From Acholoe squamosa (taxonomy: Eukaryota > Annelida > Polychaeta > Phyllodocida > Polynoidae), in assembly GCA_949317995.1 (NCBI GenBank), contig OX439045.1, positions 42,365,693 to 42,429,692 on the forward strand: DNA of 64,000 nt. Direction: 5' to 3'. The translations under genes were made by a program, and so were the position numbers. Positions 47,875 to 59,460 of the stretch are shown here, in pieces. Under the pieces are notes generated by a model. It ran no database searches. It saw nothing but the letters and a program-made list of their open reading frames with translations, and had not been told where the DNA came from. Position 1 is the stretch's first letter. Each line of letters begins with the position of its first letter.

Positions 47875-50210
47875 ATCATGAAGCACTCAATATCCATCTT
47901 GCTATACCCCCATATATAGGGGATAATTTGAGAAGATGTAGAAAATATACCATGCTCAATATATCCAAATTGAAGTAATTAATGGGCCTATACTACTTGT
48001 GACCATCATCAAAGCGTAAACACTGCTGTTCTATACCCCAGACTTTGCTAATTCAAAGAAAAGAAACAGGCTGCTGCTCAAATATTTTTTTATCTCATAA
48101 TGAAAAGAAAAGACAAGGAACTCTTCTGGCTCAAGCTCATGATTTTGCAACAAATAGAAGTGAAAAAATGGTCAAACATAAATTTATCAATTCCATTGGA
48201 AACTATAGGTCTTCAGGACCATGCTCATAAAATTTTATGATATAGCTATGATTCTTTCTTGGAAAATTATAATCATGAAAAAACCTAAGCATGGTACATA
48301 TTCAAATAAAAGGGCCAGTTGCTAAGCAACCATCTGGTATAGAACAAAATGAATAGCACCATCAGATTCCTTGGTATTGATTTAGGGGGGGTAGGAGACC
48401 TTGGAACTTTCATAAGATGAATATTAACAAAGCTAGGGCCTGCCAAATATTGGAATTTCCCTTGCTTCATTTGGCCCCATATGACCCCTTTTGACCCCAT
48501 TTGACCCCAAATAGTGTAACGGATGCGTAACGGATGATCTTAACATGGCTGTTTTGTGACATTGACTTTAAAACCTTGTAAATAGGCCAAAAGTACATAT
48601 TTTTAAGTTCTGAAAACGAGTAATAACATCTACATAAAATTCCCAAAAGTTCTATGTCATTTACAAATATTTGCCTATAAAAAGTTCTATTTAGCTTAGG
48701 GTAGATTAACCTACAGACGGCATATACCTAGAGATATCCATCCCAAAAAAAGGTTATAACATTGGATTTGCTACTGAATAAACATTACCAACTGGTAGAT
48801 TCAATGCTCATCAATGATGTGGCAATGTTGATTCAGAGGTAAATCCAACTTTTATGGCAAGTAGGAGGAGTGGGCATCTCAAGATATGTGGACGTCTTTA
48901 GGTTAACCTACCCTATGCTTTGTACATTTCTTTTGGGGAGCTGGGTTTTTATGTAAATAGTACTTGGCTGATTCAATAGCAGCCACTACATATCCCTGTA
49001 CTTCACAGTTACAGAGTTCCAAATAATACCAAGCTTTATCCTATATCTAATCATTCAAGTGTGGTGGATAGCCAAGCCGAAGAATATTATCATGGTGTAA
49101 TACTGCTGCAGTCATATTAACCTGCATATCCATGAGACTTCTCATCCAAAGAATATTTGGCTAACAAATACAATGTATCTTACACACATCATACCATCAA
49201 CCCAGTCTGATCCTATAAACAATATTTTGGGCACTCAGATGTTTATTGTTCTATCCATCAGACAGAAGTCCCACATAAAACCGAGCCTGATTCTATAAGG
49301 TTCATCAGGGGTCCATTCTCCGTGATCTGCAACAATGTACTGTGATGACCATTTCCCACATGTTCATGAGTTCCAATATAATATCCTATGTGTGCAATTC
49401 TTACTGCATGCAGACTTGGATTGGAAATGTTGAGACACATAGATGTAAAGATTGTAGGTACTGGGACCTCCTCATCTCTTGGCAGCACTTGCCATTCACC
49501 AAATTGTTCCTGGTAACTCACATTCCATGCAAATGTTCTACTTGTCTGCAGATCGGCAAGGTGTCTTGGGCTTTCTCATGGCTAATAGGTGAGACTATGT
49601 CCCTCTATCACTGCTCATGTTTTTACAAGCAATGGCGGAACAGCTGCAATTTGAATGATACATTCCACAATATGATTGAGAAAACTGCACCCTCTACTGC
49701 ACCACTCTGAGAGTCTTCTCTCACAAGGTCATACCCTAGCAATGTTTTTTACTATGGACCAACAGCTAACTGATGACTAGTTAATATTTCTTCAACTGAT
49801 TCTTTTTACAGAGGCCATATGCCATGACTCACTTCTTCTTCTAAGCTAAAACCATACTAACCATCTTATAAAGAAGTCAACTACCTTCACCTAACTAAGA
49901 CCCCACCTTTTATGAATAACATATGATGTATTGTAAAGAATATCATGGAAACCTATGGTAAACAAATGATGATTTTCCATAGAACCAGAAAACAATCCTG
50001 CCCTATGGCTTGCAAAGGAATGTAATTAAATCAGCAATCTCAATTAAGGATCTGCAGTAGAACAGTTCAAAATTCCTTTTTTTACAGCTATGATTTGAAA
50101 ATGAATGAATATGCATTAAACCTCCATGTTTCCAGAATAAATCAATAAAGGCCAGTTCAATTTTTTCTTCTTCATTGACATCACAAAGAGCTCTACTCGC
50201 CTTATTTATT
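47875..50210. other. spacer between the inverted arms, no gene seen
   Basis: About 2.3 kb of AT-rich sequence without recognised coding capacity. Short frames at 48285-48500 (minus), 49258-49521 (minus) and 49342-49710 (plus) lack domains. Confidence 0.45.
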
Positions 50211-50214
50211 GTTA

Positions 50215-53130
50215 CCAAAATCCATTCATTTTGAGGTTAAACATGATGGTTAAAGCTGCCCATTCCAGAATTTCCTGATTTTCACAAACTACAATTAGGT
50301 GGGGAGGGGCTTTTGACATTTCAAAAGAAAACCCATATTAGTAAATGTCTGAAATAGCCCTGGAGATTTCTCTGTCTCATTCATTTTGAGGTATAACAAT
50401 GTGAGGAATGGTTGTTCATTTTATGCATACGGTCTGTCTCAAGGCAAACTGGCAACTTGTTTTTGACATTTTGATTTTTGATTTTGATGACATAAACAAA
50501 TGGCTTGGCACCTTGATAATGACCAGACCTGGCCCAGGCTCTTAAATCCCTTCATTTTGAGGTATCACCAGAGGCTAAATGCGTTTTCATTCATTTTTGT
50601 GCAGTTTCTGGATTTTCTCAAAATATCAAGTTTTGCCATCTTGTTTTGGGGACTTTTGACATGGAAATTAACATAAAAATCCAGAAAGTCCTTGAAATGG
50701 ACTGGTCTCTTTATTCCCTTCATTTTGAGGTATAACAAGACCAGTAATAATGGATGTTGTATTTTCTGATATTTTTCTAAACTGCCCGGCAGCCATTTTG
50801 CTTTTAGCATTTAGAATTTTGGCTCCCCTGACATCACCAAATGGCTTGACACCTTGATAATGGCCCCAATAGGTCCAGGCTCTTAAATCCCTTCATTTTG
50901 AGGTGTCACATAATGGGTAGTGCTGACCATTGTGTGTTTTTATTTTTATTTTTCTCAAAAAAAATCAAGGAGGCCATCTTGTTTTTCGGGATATTTGATG
51001 ATGGGAATTATTCAACAGCCTGGAAATTTCTTGAAGTTGTCTGGTGGTTTTATTCCCTTCATTTTGAGGCATGATAAGAACAGGAATGATGAATATTATG
51101 TGTTTTCTGATGTTTCTCAAAGCCAAATGGCAGCCATTTTGTTTTTAACATTTTTACCAACAAGCGGCGCAGGATACCGATGACGGCGGTCTAGCTAGTC
51201 CTGAGGACTAAGGTGTCTGCTGCGTCCGCGCTAGCCCCGTTTGCCGCGTACGCTGCAGCAGCCAGCAGCAGCCACGCACCGACATCTAGTCCTGGGGACT
51301 AGAACGCGCCTTTACTGCCCGTTCTACAGTTTAGTCCTCAGGACTAAACAGGCGGTCCCTGGGACTATGAATCTCATCCCCAGGGCACCATGACTATTCT
51401 CTATATACCGGTACTCTTGGATGATTATGAGCCAGGGTCTCAGTCCCAATGACTATAATCTAGTCCCTAGGACTGTATATTTAGTCCCTGGGACTACACA
51501 GTAGTCCCAGGGACTATATGCTTTGAATCTAAGTAACAATGCTGAAACTGCTAGGGACTAGATGCATGCTCATGGGGAGTCAATGATTGGTCCTGGGGAC
51601 TAGAATTTTAGTCCCTGGAGCTACTTTTTAGTCCCCAGGACTTGACTTGTAGCTTTAAAGCCTGTCTGTCTAGTCCCAAGGACTAAACATATAGTTCTAG
51701 GGACTAGAACATAATTCTTGGGACTAAGATACAATCCTTGGGAGTAAGGCCTTACGTTTTATTTTTACGAACACATGGGTACGCGAAACAGCCCTCGGTG
51801 CTAGAAAGACATAGTCCCTGGGACTAAAAACTTAGTCCTGAGGACTAAAGATTATAGTCCTCAGGATGATATTTTAGCCCTGAGGACTACATATCTAGTG
51901 CTAGTGACCTAGTGCTAGTGACTAGAGACATTCCTGGTGATTGGACGTTAGTCCTGAGGGCTACAACTTTAGTCCTAAGGACTTAAAGTGTAGTCCTCGG
52001 GCTAGAAAAATGGTTCTGAAGGCTAGAAATTGATCCACACAGCCTTTTCCATATCTATACCCTGGTACAAGGTTCAGTCCCTGGGACTAACTGTTAAGTC
52101 CTGAGGGCTAAAGATGTAGCTGCCTGGTCCTCAGGACTAAAGATGTAGTCCTGGGGACTAGAGACATAGTCCCAGGGACTACTATTTCAGTCCAGCCGGT
52201 CCTGAGGACTAGGTCTTAGTCCCGAGGACTATCTATATCTGCCAAGTCTCAAGGGGTAGGTGGGATGTAGGGTCTTAGTCCCAAGGACTATGCTCTAAGA
52301 CCATAGGCCTACCTTCAGTCCTTTAGTCACGATTGGACTACTTATAGTCCCAGTGACTACTGTGCAGTCCCAGGGACTGAAGATACAGTCCTGGGGACTG
52401 CAACATTGTCCTTGGGACTAGAGACACAGTCCTTGGTCCCCAGGACTGTATCTTTAGTCCCTGGGACTACACAGAGCAGTCCTGGGGACTAAGAAGTAGT
52501 CCTCAGGACTAAATTTGAAGTCCTGGGGACTACATCCCTAGTCACAACTACATTAGACATCAATCAATGGATTAGTCCTCAGAACCACATGCATTAGTCC
52601 TGAGGACTAGGCAAATGTTTTTGTAGTCCTCAGGACTAAACAAGTAGTCCCTGAGTCTACGAATTAGTCCCCAGGGCTAAAAGCTTAGTCCTGGAGACTA
52701 ACAGCACAGTCTTATACAAAGTCATGCGGTCTGCAGGGTAATTCATGGGAATGTACAATTAGTCCCTAGGACAATATCCTCATATTCTTAGTCCTGGGGA
52801 CTAGGCTTTAGTCCTTAGGACTTAAGCATCACATTTTTATTAGCTATAGTCCTGAGGACTACCACTACGCCCGCGCACCTACGCGCACTGCGGGAGGCTC
52901 CATTTAGAGTCCGCGTATTTAGTTCAGCGCAGACGCGCCAGTCACCTTAGTCCTCAGGACTAGCTAGACCGCCGTCATCGGTATCCTGCACAAGCGGCCA
53001 TTTTTGGGATTGGCTACAAGGATTTTCTCATTCAGCATACCCAAATTACCCAGAATAGCACTGTTGCCGACTTGTACCCAGAAATGCCTCTAGAAAGATT
53101 TAGAGCTGTATTTGTTGGAATTTTGCCCAG
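50215..53130 (-). repeat. right arm of the inverted duplication, split by a 1.8 kb transposon
   Basis: CCCTTCATTTTGAGG-type markers occur at about 50231, 50383, 50550, 50719, 50893 and 51057, spaced ~165 bp with an alternating dimer, in the opposite orientation to 46981-47870. After the insertion at 51169-52989 the arm resumes at CATTTTTGGGATTGGCTACA and runs to TAGACTGGGC at ~53130. The right arm has two more half-units than the left. Confidence 0.85.
51169..52989. mobile_element. Mutator-like non-autonomous element packed with interspersed palindromes
   Basis: The element is 1821 bp. Its ends are perfect inverted repeats of 47 bp (51169-51215 and 52943-52989), starting GCAGGATACCGATGACGGCG, with imperfect pairing to about 70 bp. 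ACAAGCGGC is duplicated exactly at 51160-51168 and 52990-52998. The inverted paralogue near 47090 reads ACAAGCAGT once between CATTTTTACCC and CATTTTTGG, i.e. an empty site. A 9 bp TSD with long TIRs is typical of Mutator-like elements; that superfamily call is inference. The interior holds about 45 palindromes of form AGTCC-NN-GGACT (centres such as TC/GA, CA, CC/GG) separated by dissimilar spacers. GC-rich subterminal blocks lie at 51211-51310 and 52860-52945. No open frame of note, so transposase must come from elsewhere. Confidence 0.93.
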
Positions 53131-53139
53131 TCTAAAAAA

Positions 53140-54370
53140 GGGTACTCCCTTCATGAAGTACTTTTGGTGCATTTTTACACAGAAAATAATCCAAGTTAGT
53201 AAATACTAATCTAACTTAGACAAAATCACCCATTAGGCAAAATACCCAACATGTGAGTAACATCTTACTAATGTGTTAGTAGTAATAACTAACTTATTAA
53301 GGCAAGCTGACTTGACTTAGCCATGTCTAAGGGGTAGTACTTTTGTCTAAGGGGTAGCAGTTTTGTCTAAGGGGTAGTAGATTTTTCAAACACCAGGTGG
53401 CAGTGTGGTTTGCATGAGGATTTTTATGGTGAGTGCATATCATGCACTGAAAAAGGTCTTCCTGACAAAATGACATGTTTATCCATGTCAACTTGATTTG
53501 ACACATAGAGCACATGTCATTGGGACATGGCACATATGTCATCATGACAACTGTCTTCATTACGCATGTCAAGTGGAGTTGACGAACCAAATGTGAGAGT
53601 GTCAACCTCATTCAACATGCCTTGCACACATGTCATGTGGGAGACAATCGTGACCTGTGCAGTATGTGTCAAAGCGATCCGTCTTCTTTTCTCTGTGTGG
53701 AAAAACCTATGAATGTCAGAATAATGGTGCTTTCAATGACTATCGACATAATAAAGCCTCTACAATTCAACCTGGCATGTGATTTAACAGAATACACTTA
53801 ATAAATATATATTTGTTATTGAAGGAGCAATGAAGAAGAATGGGAACACCTTTTCTGTGGAAATTTAATTTACTCATATATCCACATCTTTGACATTAAA
53901 CCCAGAGCAACTAAGTTCATGGGCTGCAAAGAAAATGATGTGAGGTATTGAAATTGCTTCTGGAATGGAGAGGCTCTGTTCTGGATGTCTTAACCTATGT
54001 GGAGTTTACACTTACCATTTCAGAATTAAGAAAATTGCTATGTTATTTGAAAGTCTATGTAGTGGAAAAGTCTAAGGCAAGTTAGGAGGAATCAGGCAAG
54101 TCAGGCATTTTTCCTAAGGGTTAGGTGTAAACTCCCAAGATAACTTCGGTGGTGTGGGGACGTGCGAACTCCCAACTTGGGTTAGCAAGTCCAACGAATC
54201 TTAGGCGAAAGGCCTAAGATATTCAGAATATTTTTTTGTGTGTAATTTGTAGTGAGATTTTGTAATATATATTTGATGTTCTTGTTTTTAAATATTATTA
54301 TGCATGTGGTATGCTTTATTTAAGTATTTAGCCCGTTTAGCAACATATGTACTGGTACATACCCTTTACG
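53140..54370. other. non-coding stretch, possible decayed element
   Basis: TTTACACAGAAAATAAT at ~53174 and an inverted TTACACACAAAAAAATA at ~54245 may be the ends of an old ~1.07 kb palindromic element whose interior contains several ACATGTCA/TGACATGT and CTAAG/CTTAG motifs. The match is too weak to call firmly. No exon was seen. Confidence 0.3.
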
Positions 54371-54374
54371 TTTA

Positions 54375-54699
54375 GGGAGTGATCATTTTTTAACAACAGG
54401 GGGGGGGGGCTGGTGGGTTTGCGCGCGGATGTGTGAAAAAAATTTCGACCCCCCCCTCTCGAGGGGGTAAAATCTTTTTGACCCCCCCCATAAGGGACAA
54501 AAATCGTGCGCGAACGTCCCCTTTTAGCCTATAGTAACGCGCGGGGTTTTCCACTGAAAACAGGTGAAATTATTTTGACCCCCCCATCAGAGGTATTGAA
54601 AAAATTCTGACCCCCCCTGGTCAAGGGGTTGAAAAAATTCTAACCCCCCCCTCAAACCCACCGCCCCCCCCCCCCTGTTGTTAAAAAATGATCACTCCC
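54375..54699. mobile_element. PIF/Harbinger-like MITE with TTA TSD
   Basis: Ends GGGAGTGATCATTTTTTAAC and its exact complement at the right, followed inwards by AACAGGGGGGGG and GGTGGGTTTG pairing on both sides, a TIR of about 45 bp. TTA is duplicated at 54372-54374 and 54700-54702. The interior has G/C runs alternating with AAAAATTCTGACC-type segments. A related copy with GGGAGTGATCCTTT ends is at 748-982. Confidence 0.92.
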
Positions 54700-55564
54700 T
54701 TAGGGACAACATGGCACCTTTGATTCACGTACATTGTCATAATACACTTCCTTTGTGCATAACTCTGAATCTTCAAAAGATACACGATTATAGTACTTTC
54801 ATTTCCATCCATCCAGATTGTGATAACAATAGATTTCACAGTACATTATTACACGCTGCCACTCAGAGAGAAACGCATTAAGCCTACTATAGAGCCAACA
54901 GCAGCCACGGATAGCAGCAAGCTCCTTACTCACCGCTCTGCCACCATGGATCCAGGCACCTCCTGCCGTGACGTCATCCAGACGCCATGTGCGTCACTCA
55001 GGTTAGTGTCTGACGTCATTACTCATCCCGCACACTGCCTTACAGTACTGGGAGTACAGACTGGGGGCATCTGTTAGCTCTCTCTTTTTGTCATTAGACA
55101 CACAATGGGGTAGGACTGAGAGTACACACTGAGGGCATCTGTCTACTGTCTCTCTGCCATTTGACACAAGAGGTGGTTGACAGCATCTGTGTACTCTGTA
55201 TGCACGTAGACGGATGGATTGGGTGGGACTGGTATACAGCCTGGGTCATCTGTCTACTTCAAGTTCAAGTTCAAAGAAATTTATTTGCTCTTCAAGAAGG
55301 TTTTACAATCATATACAAATGTACCTGTATGACTTTCTCTGCCAATCAACACACAATGGGGTAGGATGGAGAGTACAGTCTGGGGCATCTGTCTACTCTC
55401 TCGGGCAATCAACACAAAATGGGCTAGGATGGAGAATTCAGGAGGCATACATGTACTCTGTATGCACGTAGATAGATGGATTGGATGAGACTGGTATACA
55501 GTCAGGGGGCATCCATCTAATTTGTCTACCATTAGACAAACAGTAAGTCGCAAAGATAGTTGGG

Positions 55565-56202
55565 CCTATGTCAGGTATGATCAGCACCATCGCCGGCCAA
55601 CTTCCATTGTTGGGTCCACGTCAGACAGTCAAGGTAATTCCAACATTGGCAAATCAACGTTGTGCTAACGTTGGCAGTCCTCCTACCAATGGGAAAGTAC
55701 GTTGATGGTTGTACAAAGTTGATACGCCCAGTTCATCATCAACATTTGATTATAATAAGCCTTTGTCTTTATCCCTTGTGAGTTTTGCACATTCTATAGC
55801 CGCCAGATATATTGCATTTATAAATCAGGAGATGGCCTACAATTCTTATGGCATCACAAAATACTATAGTGACACACCTTTGAGGACACAATTATGAAAG
55901 CAATGGTGAACCTGGTATCATTTCTTAACGAGTAAAGCCGAGACAGCCTTAAGTTTCATAGATTTGATCTAAATGAATTTGTAGTCAGGTGGGAAAAGAA
56001 TCGTTGACTAGATATTGGTGCAATGCCCGTATCAACTGACAATGTTGGCCCAATAATGAAGAAGGAGGAACAACACTGGTCATTCTATGCCGATGTTGGC
56101 ATAATGGTTATCAATTTTGCCAGACATAAGGTACGCCAACGTTAAAAAATAACGTCATGCCAACAACCCCCACAATGTTGTGCCAACGTAGCCTTACTAA
56201 CT
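55565..56202. mobile_element. possible inserted element rich in CCAACGTTGG motifs
   Basis: This block interrupts the 55070-57370 array. It contains repeated half-palindromes such as CAACATTGGCA, CAACGTTG, AACGTTGGC, CGATGTTGGC and CCAACGTTA. The outer ends (TAGTTGGGCC on the left, ACTAACTGGGC on the right) are only weakly matched as inverted repeats, and no TSD is clear, so the boundary and class are uncertain. Confidence 0.4.
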
Positions 56203-56517
56203 GGGCTCTGTCTCACATTAGCCACACAATGTGGTGGGATTGGGAGTACATCTTGAGACATCTGTCTAATCTGTTTGTGGGTTGACAATGCATTGTACAC
56301 TAGTCTGCATGTCAGGAATCTGCGGACTCTTTCTTTGGTACATAGAAGGATGGAGTGGATTGCAGTCTCTGTGCATATTTGTGCTCCCTACCTCCCCCTC
56401 CCTCAGGAAGATATGAACTACCCTGTTTGCATGTACACAAACTACAGATAGTTTCATAATATAGATCTGCCTATACGCTGGGAGCATATATTTTGTCTTA
56501 TCTCTATACAGTTAAAT

Positions 56518-57128
56518 GTGACCCATCAAGGGAGAATACCCCTCTGCGGGGGATTTTTAATTCCCCATTTAGCCACCAGGGGCCATTGGAGGGCAAAATT
56601 ACTTTAAAATCATTGTAAAAAGACTTTAAGGTAATTTTTGATGCAGAATTCAATGGTTTCATTTAAAATGCACCATTTTTGGTAGAAATGGTCCATATTT
56701 GGATGATAAAATGAACATTTTTCATGAGAAATCAACCTATATGCCTTTTCCTGATTGCCATGGCAACCATTCCAATAATCGAAATTTGCAGATTTTTATG
56801 CCAGTTTTTGGGGATACTCACCGGAAACCCAAAACTGAAAACAGAAATGGAAATTTCCTTCTAGATCAAAATCTGTGATAAAAAGCACCATATCATTATG
56901 AATTTTTTTATGAAAGAGGCTGATTCATTGTGTTTTAGACATTATTGTGGTTTATAATGTAATTAGAGCTTAAACGTCAATTTCACATATGAATAACGAC
57001 CTATGTTCAAGGAGGGGTTCTGACATTACTAGGAATATTTAACCCAAAAATGTCTCATTTGAAATATCTTGAGATGAACTTTGATAATGAATATCCCTGC
57101 AAAGGGGTGTTTTGGTTTGACTGGTCAC
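56518..57128 (-). mobile_element. GTGACC-ended MITE, copy C, inverted
   Basis: 611 bp in the opposite orientation to copies A and B. It starts GTGACCCATCAAGGGAGAAT and ends TTTGACTGGTCAC, with AAAT at 56514-56517 and 57129-57132. It is inserted in the minisatellite array at 55070-57370. The internal CATTATAAACCACAATAATG equivalent shows the intact site where copy A carries a nested element. Confidence 0.93.
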
Positions 57129-57374
57129 AAATATAGAAGTTGGGTGATGGGTGTACACTCTAGGAGCATCTGACATTTCTTTTGCAGGTGGACAGATGGA
57201 TAGGACTTGTTTATAGTCGGGTATCTGTCTACACAGTTTGCCGGGTGCAGGTAGACAGAGGACTATTAACAGTATTGGTGTCTAGTCTTGTACTCTCTTT
57301 TTTGCAGGTAGACAGAGTTATGGGGTGGGATGTGCAGTCTGGGGCATATCTCTATTTTGATATAGAATGATGTA

Positions 57375-57770
57375 TCAAGGGAGAGACTGCAGGCGGGGGG
57401 GGGGGGGTATCAGGAGGTAGCGGCGACCAGGAAAGGCAATCAGCAACATCCATGTGTCAAGGACGGAGAGCCGGGGACTGGGATGGCGGTGGTACCAGGG
57501 CACTATTAGCCATAGACTGACATGATGGCTGATCAAAATTGCAGCATGGCCGAAAGGCAAGATGGGCTAGTGCTGGATTGTCTATGGAGGTATGCTAATC
57601 TACATGCATATAATCTCCTGTCTAATCCTGCTGCTGCAGATGACGTACTGCTTGGGGCAGTGGTGAAATATATGAGTGTATAAATGAGAAGAGGAAAGAG
57701 ATGCCACGACCGACCTCTGTGAGACTAGATTTAAAAATGTTATAGATTCACATTCAAACAAGTGATCATG
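57375..57770. other. non-coding stretch
   Basis: A G-run at ~57396-57407; nothing else was recognised. Confidence 0.45.
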
Positions 57771-57774
57771 TATG

Positions 57775-58520
57775 GTTGCAAAAAGGTATGTGTTCAGGTA
57801 GGCAGGCAGGCAAAACGACTGTAGGTTAGCAGAAAAGTGGACAGAAATGGTATACAAACATGTATGAAGGGAGCCTGGTTGACATGCTGGCTTGTATGGA
57901 GCCAGGGAGGCAAAACAGTGACGGATACTGGGAGGCAGGTAGGATGTGTTGGATAGTAGTGATGGGTGACCAGAAGGGCATTTCAGAATCTTATAATTTT
58001 GAAATACCCTCCAGAGATTGAGCACTCTCTTCATGGAGGTAAATGCAGCTGGTTAGGGGCACAGGACGGACAGGTAGTAGGAAGGCAGGTGAGGAAGTGG
58101 CTTGATAAGCAGGCAGGCGGATAAAATAGTAGGGTGGCAAGCAAACAGCAGGGTTCATAATAACCAGGGTGACAATTAGGTATAAAGAAAGGGCCCCAAA
58201 CAGGTAAACCTGGGCAGGGAGGTAAACATGCAGAGCGCCAGGCATCACGGCACATAGAGAGCCAGGATTGTTGGGTACGAGGACCGCGTGCCAGGCAGGT
58301 AAGAAGGCAGGTAGACAGGTAGCAAAGCAGGCACACGCATAGGCAGGCAGGTAGATAGGGTGGCACGGGAAAAAAAGATAACCAGGCAGTAAGCAATGCA
58401 GTCAATCAGGTATTGTGGCACATTCTTTGGCAGACAAGAGGAAGCAGCAGAGAAGAAAGGAGATCTATAAAGACAGAGAGGAGGAAATGTGTCAGTGACA
58501 GGTGGAAGGAAGAAGAAGAC
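57775..58520 (+). repeat. purine-rich degenerate (GGCAGGTA)n tract
   Basis: GGCAGGCAGG, GGCAGGTAGG, AAGGCAGGTGAGG and AGGTAGACAGGTAG variants are scattered over ~750 bp on a purine-rich plus strand. The minus strand therefore reads as Cys/Leu/Pro/Tyr-rich frames of 85-144 codons; these are composition artefacts, not membrane proteins. Confidence 0.6.
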
Positions 58521-58994
58521 AATTCTCGAATCCAGCTTGTCCATTTAGACTAATGCAAATTCACCTACACACTGAAGTAATGAAGCCATGTAAATAGCGA
58601 AGTCCACTTAAAAAAGTAAGTGGGGTTGTCCAATTATTTACACAGGGAAGAACGCTGGTCGCTTTGTCGACTACTATCAGGGTTTATCTCCCCCATGACA
58701 TGTATGAAGGCACTTCAAGTGAGGTTGGCTTTCTGATATACTCCTCTTGCCATGTCAAACTAGGATATGTCGCACATCACTGGCTCATGCACCTGAGTAC
58801 CAGGTATTATTTCATGACTTTTGTGATTTTGGGTGCTTTTTCTGGATATTCCCATGCACATACCTGTCGATATTGCACACCCTGAAGGCTGTAACATCAC
58901 TTTTGCAAGGCGTGCGGTTATCCATGGATAACCTGCATGCCTCTCATGTCCTTACATGTCATATGTCACATATTAAAACCCATGAAATTTTCAA

Positions 58995-59066
58995 GGCCAG
59001 GACAGGGCTCAAACCTGCAGTCTCAGATCCCTAGTCCAACTCCCTATGCATTGCGCCACAGGGACT
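58995..59066 (-). repeat. tRNA-derived module (minus strand), short form
   Basis: The minus strand reads GTGGCGCAATGCATAGGGAG at the A box and GCAGGTTTGAGCCCTG at the B box. It is closely similar to 20468-20540 with several substitutions; the T stem is weaker here. Confidence 0.6.
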
Positions 59067-59193
59067 GACGAGAGAAGCTTGGTAAGAACCACGTCTCGCA
59101 AAGCCCGGGGAGGCGACAACTGTGGGCTGACAGCTACCATAACCGCGGGACGCATTCAAACATAGCCAAGCCGAGACGGCCGCTGAAGGAGGA

Positions 59194-59267
59194 GACGCGG
59201 TGGTCTAGTGGTTAGCGCATTGCGCTCAGCCGTTAGAGGTACGCGGGTCGAGTCCCGGTCCGGGCGC
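59194..59267 (+). repeat. tRNA-derived module (plus strand), short form
   Basis: It is nearly identical over 74 bases to 20765-20838, with changes in the anticodon-arm region (TTGCGCTCAGCCGTTAGAGG). GGTGGTCTAGTGGTTAGCGC and GGGTCGAGTCCC are unchanged, which is what selection or recency of the pol III boxes would give. Confidence 0.65.
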
Positions 59268-59368
59268 CTCTTTTTTTCGCCGTGTGCGCTGGCGCTGTCC
59301 GCTGCCGGGTGACGAGGTGTATGTATCGTACATTGTATTGTATTGTACACAAACATAACCGTGAGACG

Positions 59369-59460
59369 CATGTGTGTTAGCAAAGGCTAATTACACTCGG
59401 GCTACGCCCTCATGTAATTATCCTTCACTAACACACATGCGTCATGAATTATCCATTGAT
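59369..59460. repeat. hairpin at the end of the short composite repeat
   Basis: CATGTGTGTTAGCAAAGGCT then AATTACACTCGGGC pairs with GCCCTCATGTAATTATCCTT and CACTAACACACATG around a short loop. It matches the core of the hairpin at 22237-22365, though the flanking left extension is absent. Confidence 0.85.

Larger units (their letters stand above)
55070..57370 (+). repeat. old ~60-70 bp and ~130 bp repeat array, interrupted twice
   Basis: Variants of CACACAATGGGGTAGGA(C/T)TG, GAGAGTACA(C/G)(A/T)CTG, GGGGCATCTGTCTACT and GTAGACAGATGGATTGG recur at 55070-55560, 56205-56500 and 57130-57370. The array is cut by an unclassified block (55565-56202) rich in CCAACGTTGG-like motifs and by the MITE at 56518-57128. 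Several 60-90 codon frames on both strands result from the array. Confidence 0.7.

Noticed and set aside
51169..52989. CRISPR-like array of palindromes with spacers
   Set aside because: Repeats are short and variable (centre bases change), the spacing is irregular, the region is bounded by transposon TIRs and a TSD, and the setting is a metazoan genome with no cas genes.
53174..54246. MITE bounded by TTACACA...TGTGTAA
   Set aside because: The inverted match is short and gapped and no TSD is visible, so I mention it only as a possibility in the stretch description.
57600..58544. Minus-strand Cys/Leu/Pro-rich frames that look like membrane proteins
   Set aside because: They are translations of the purine-rich GGCAGGTA-type repeat tract.
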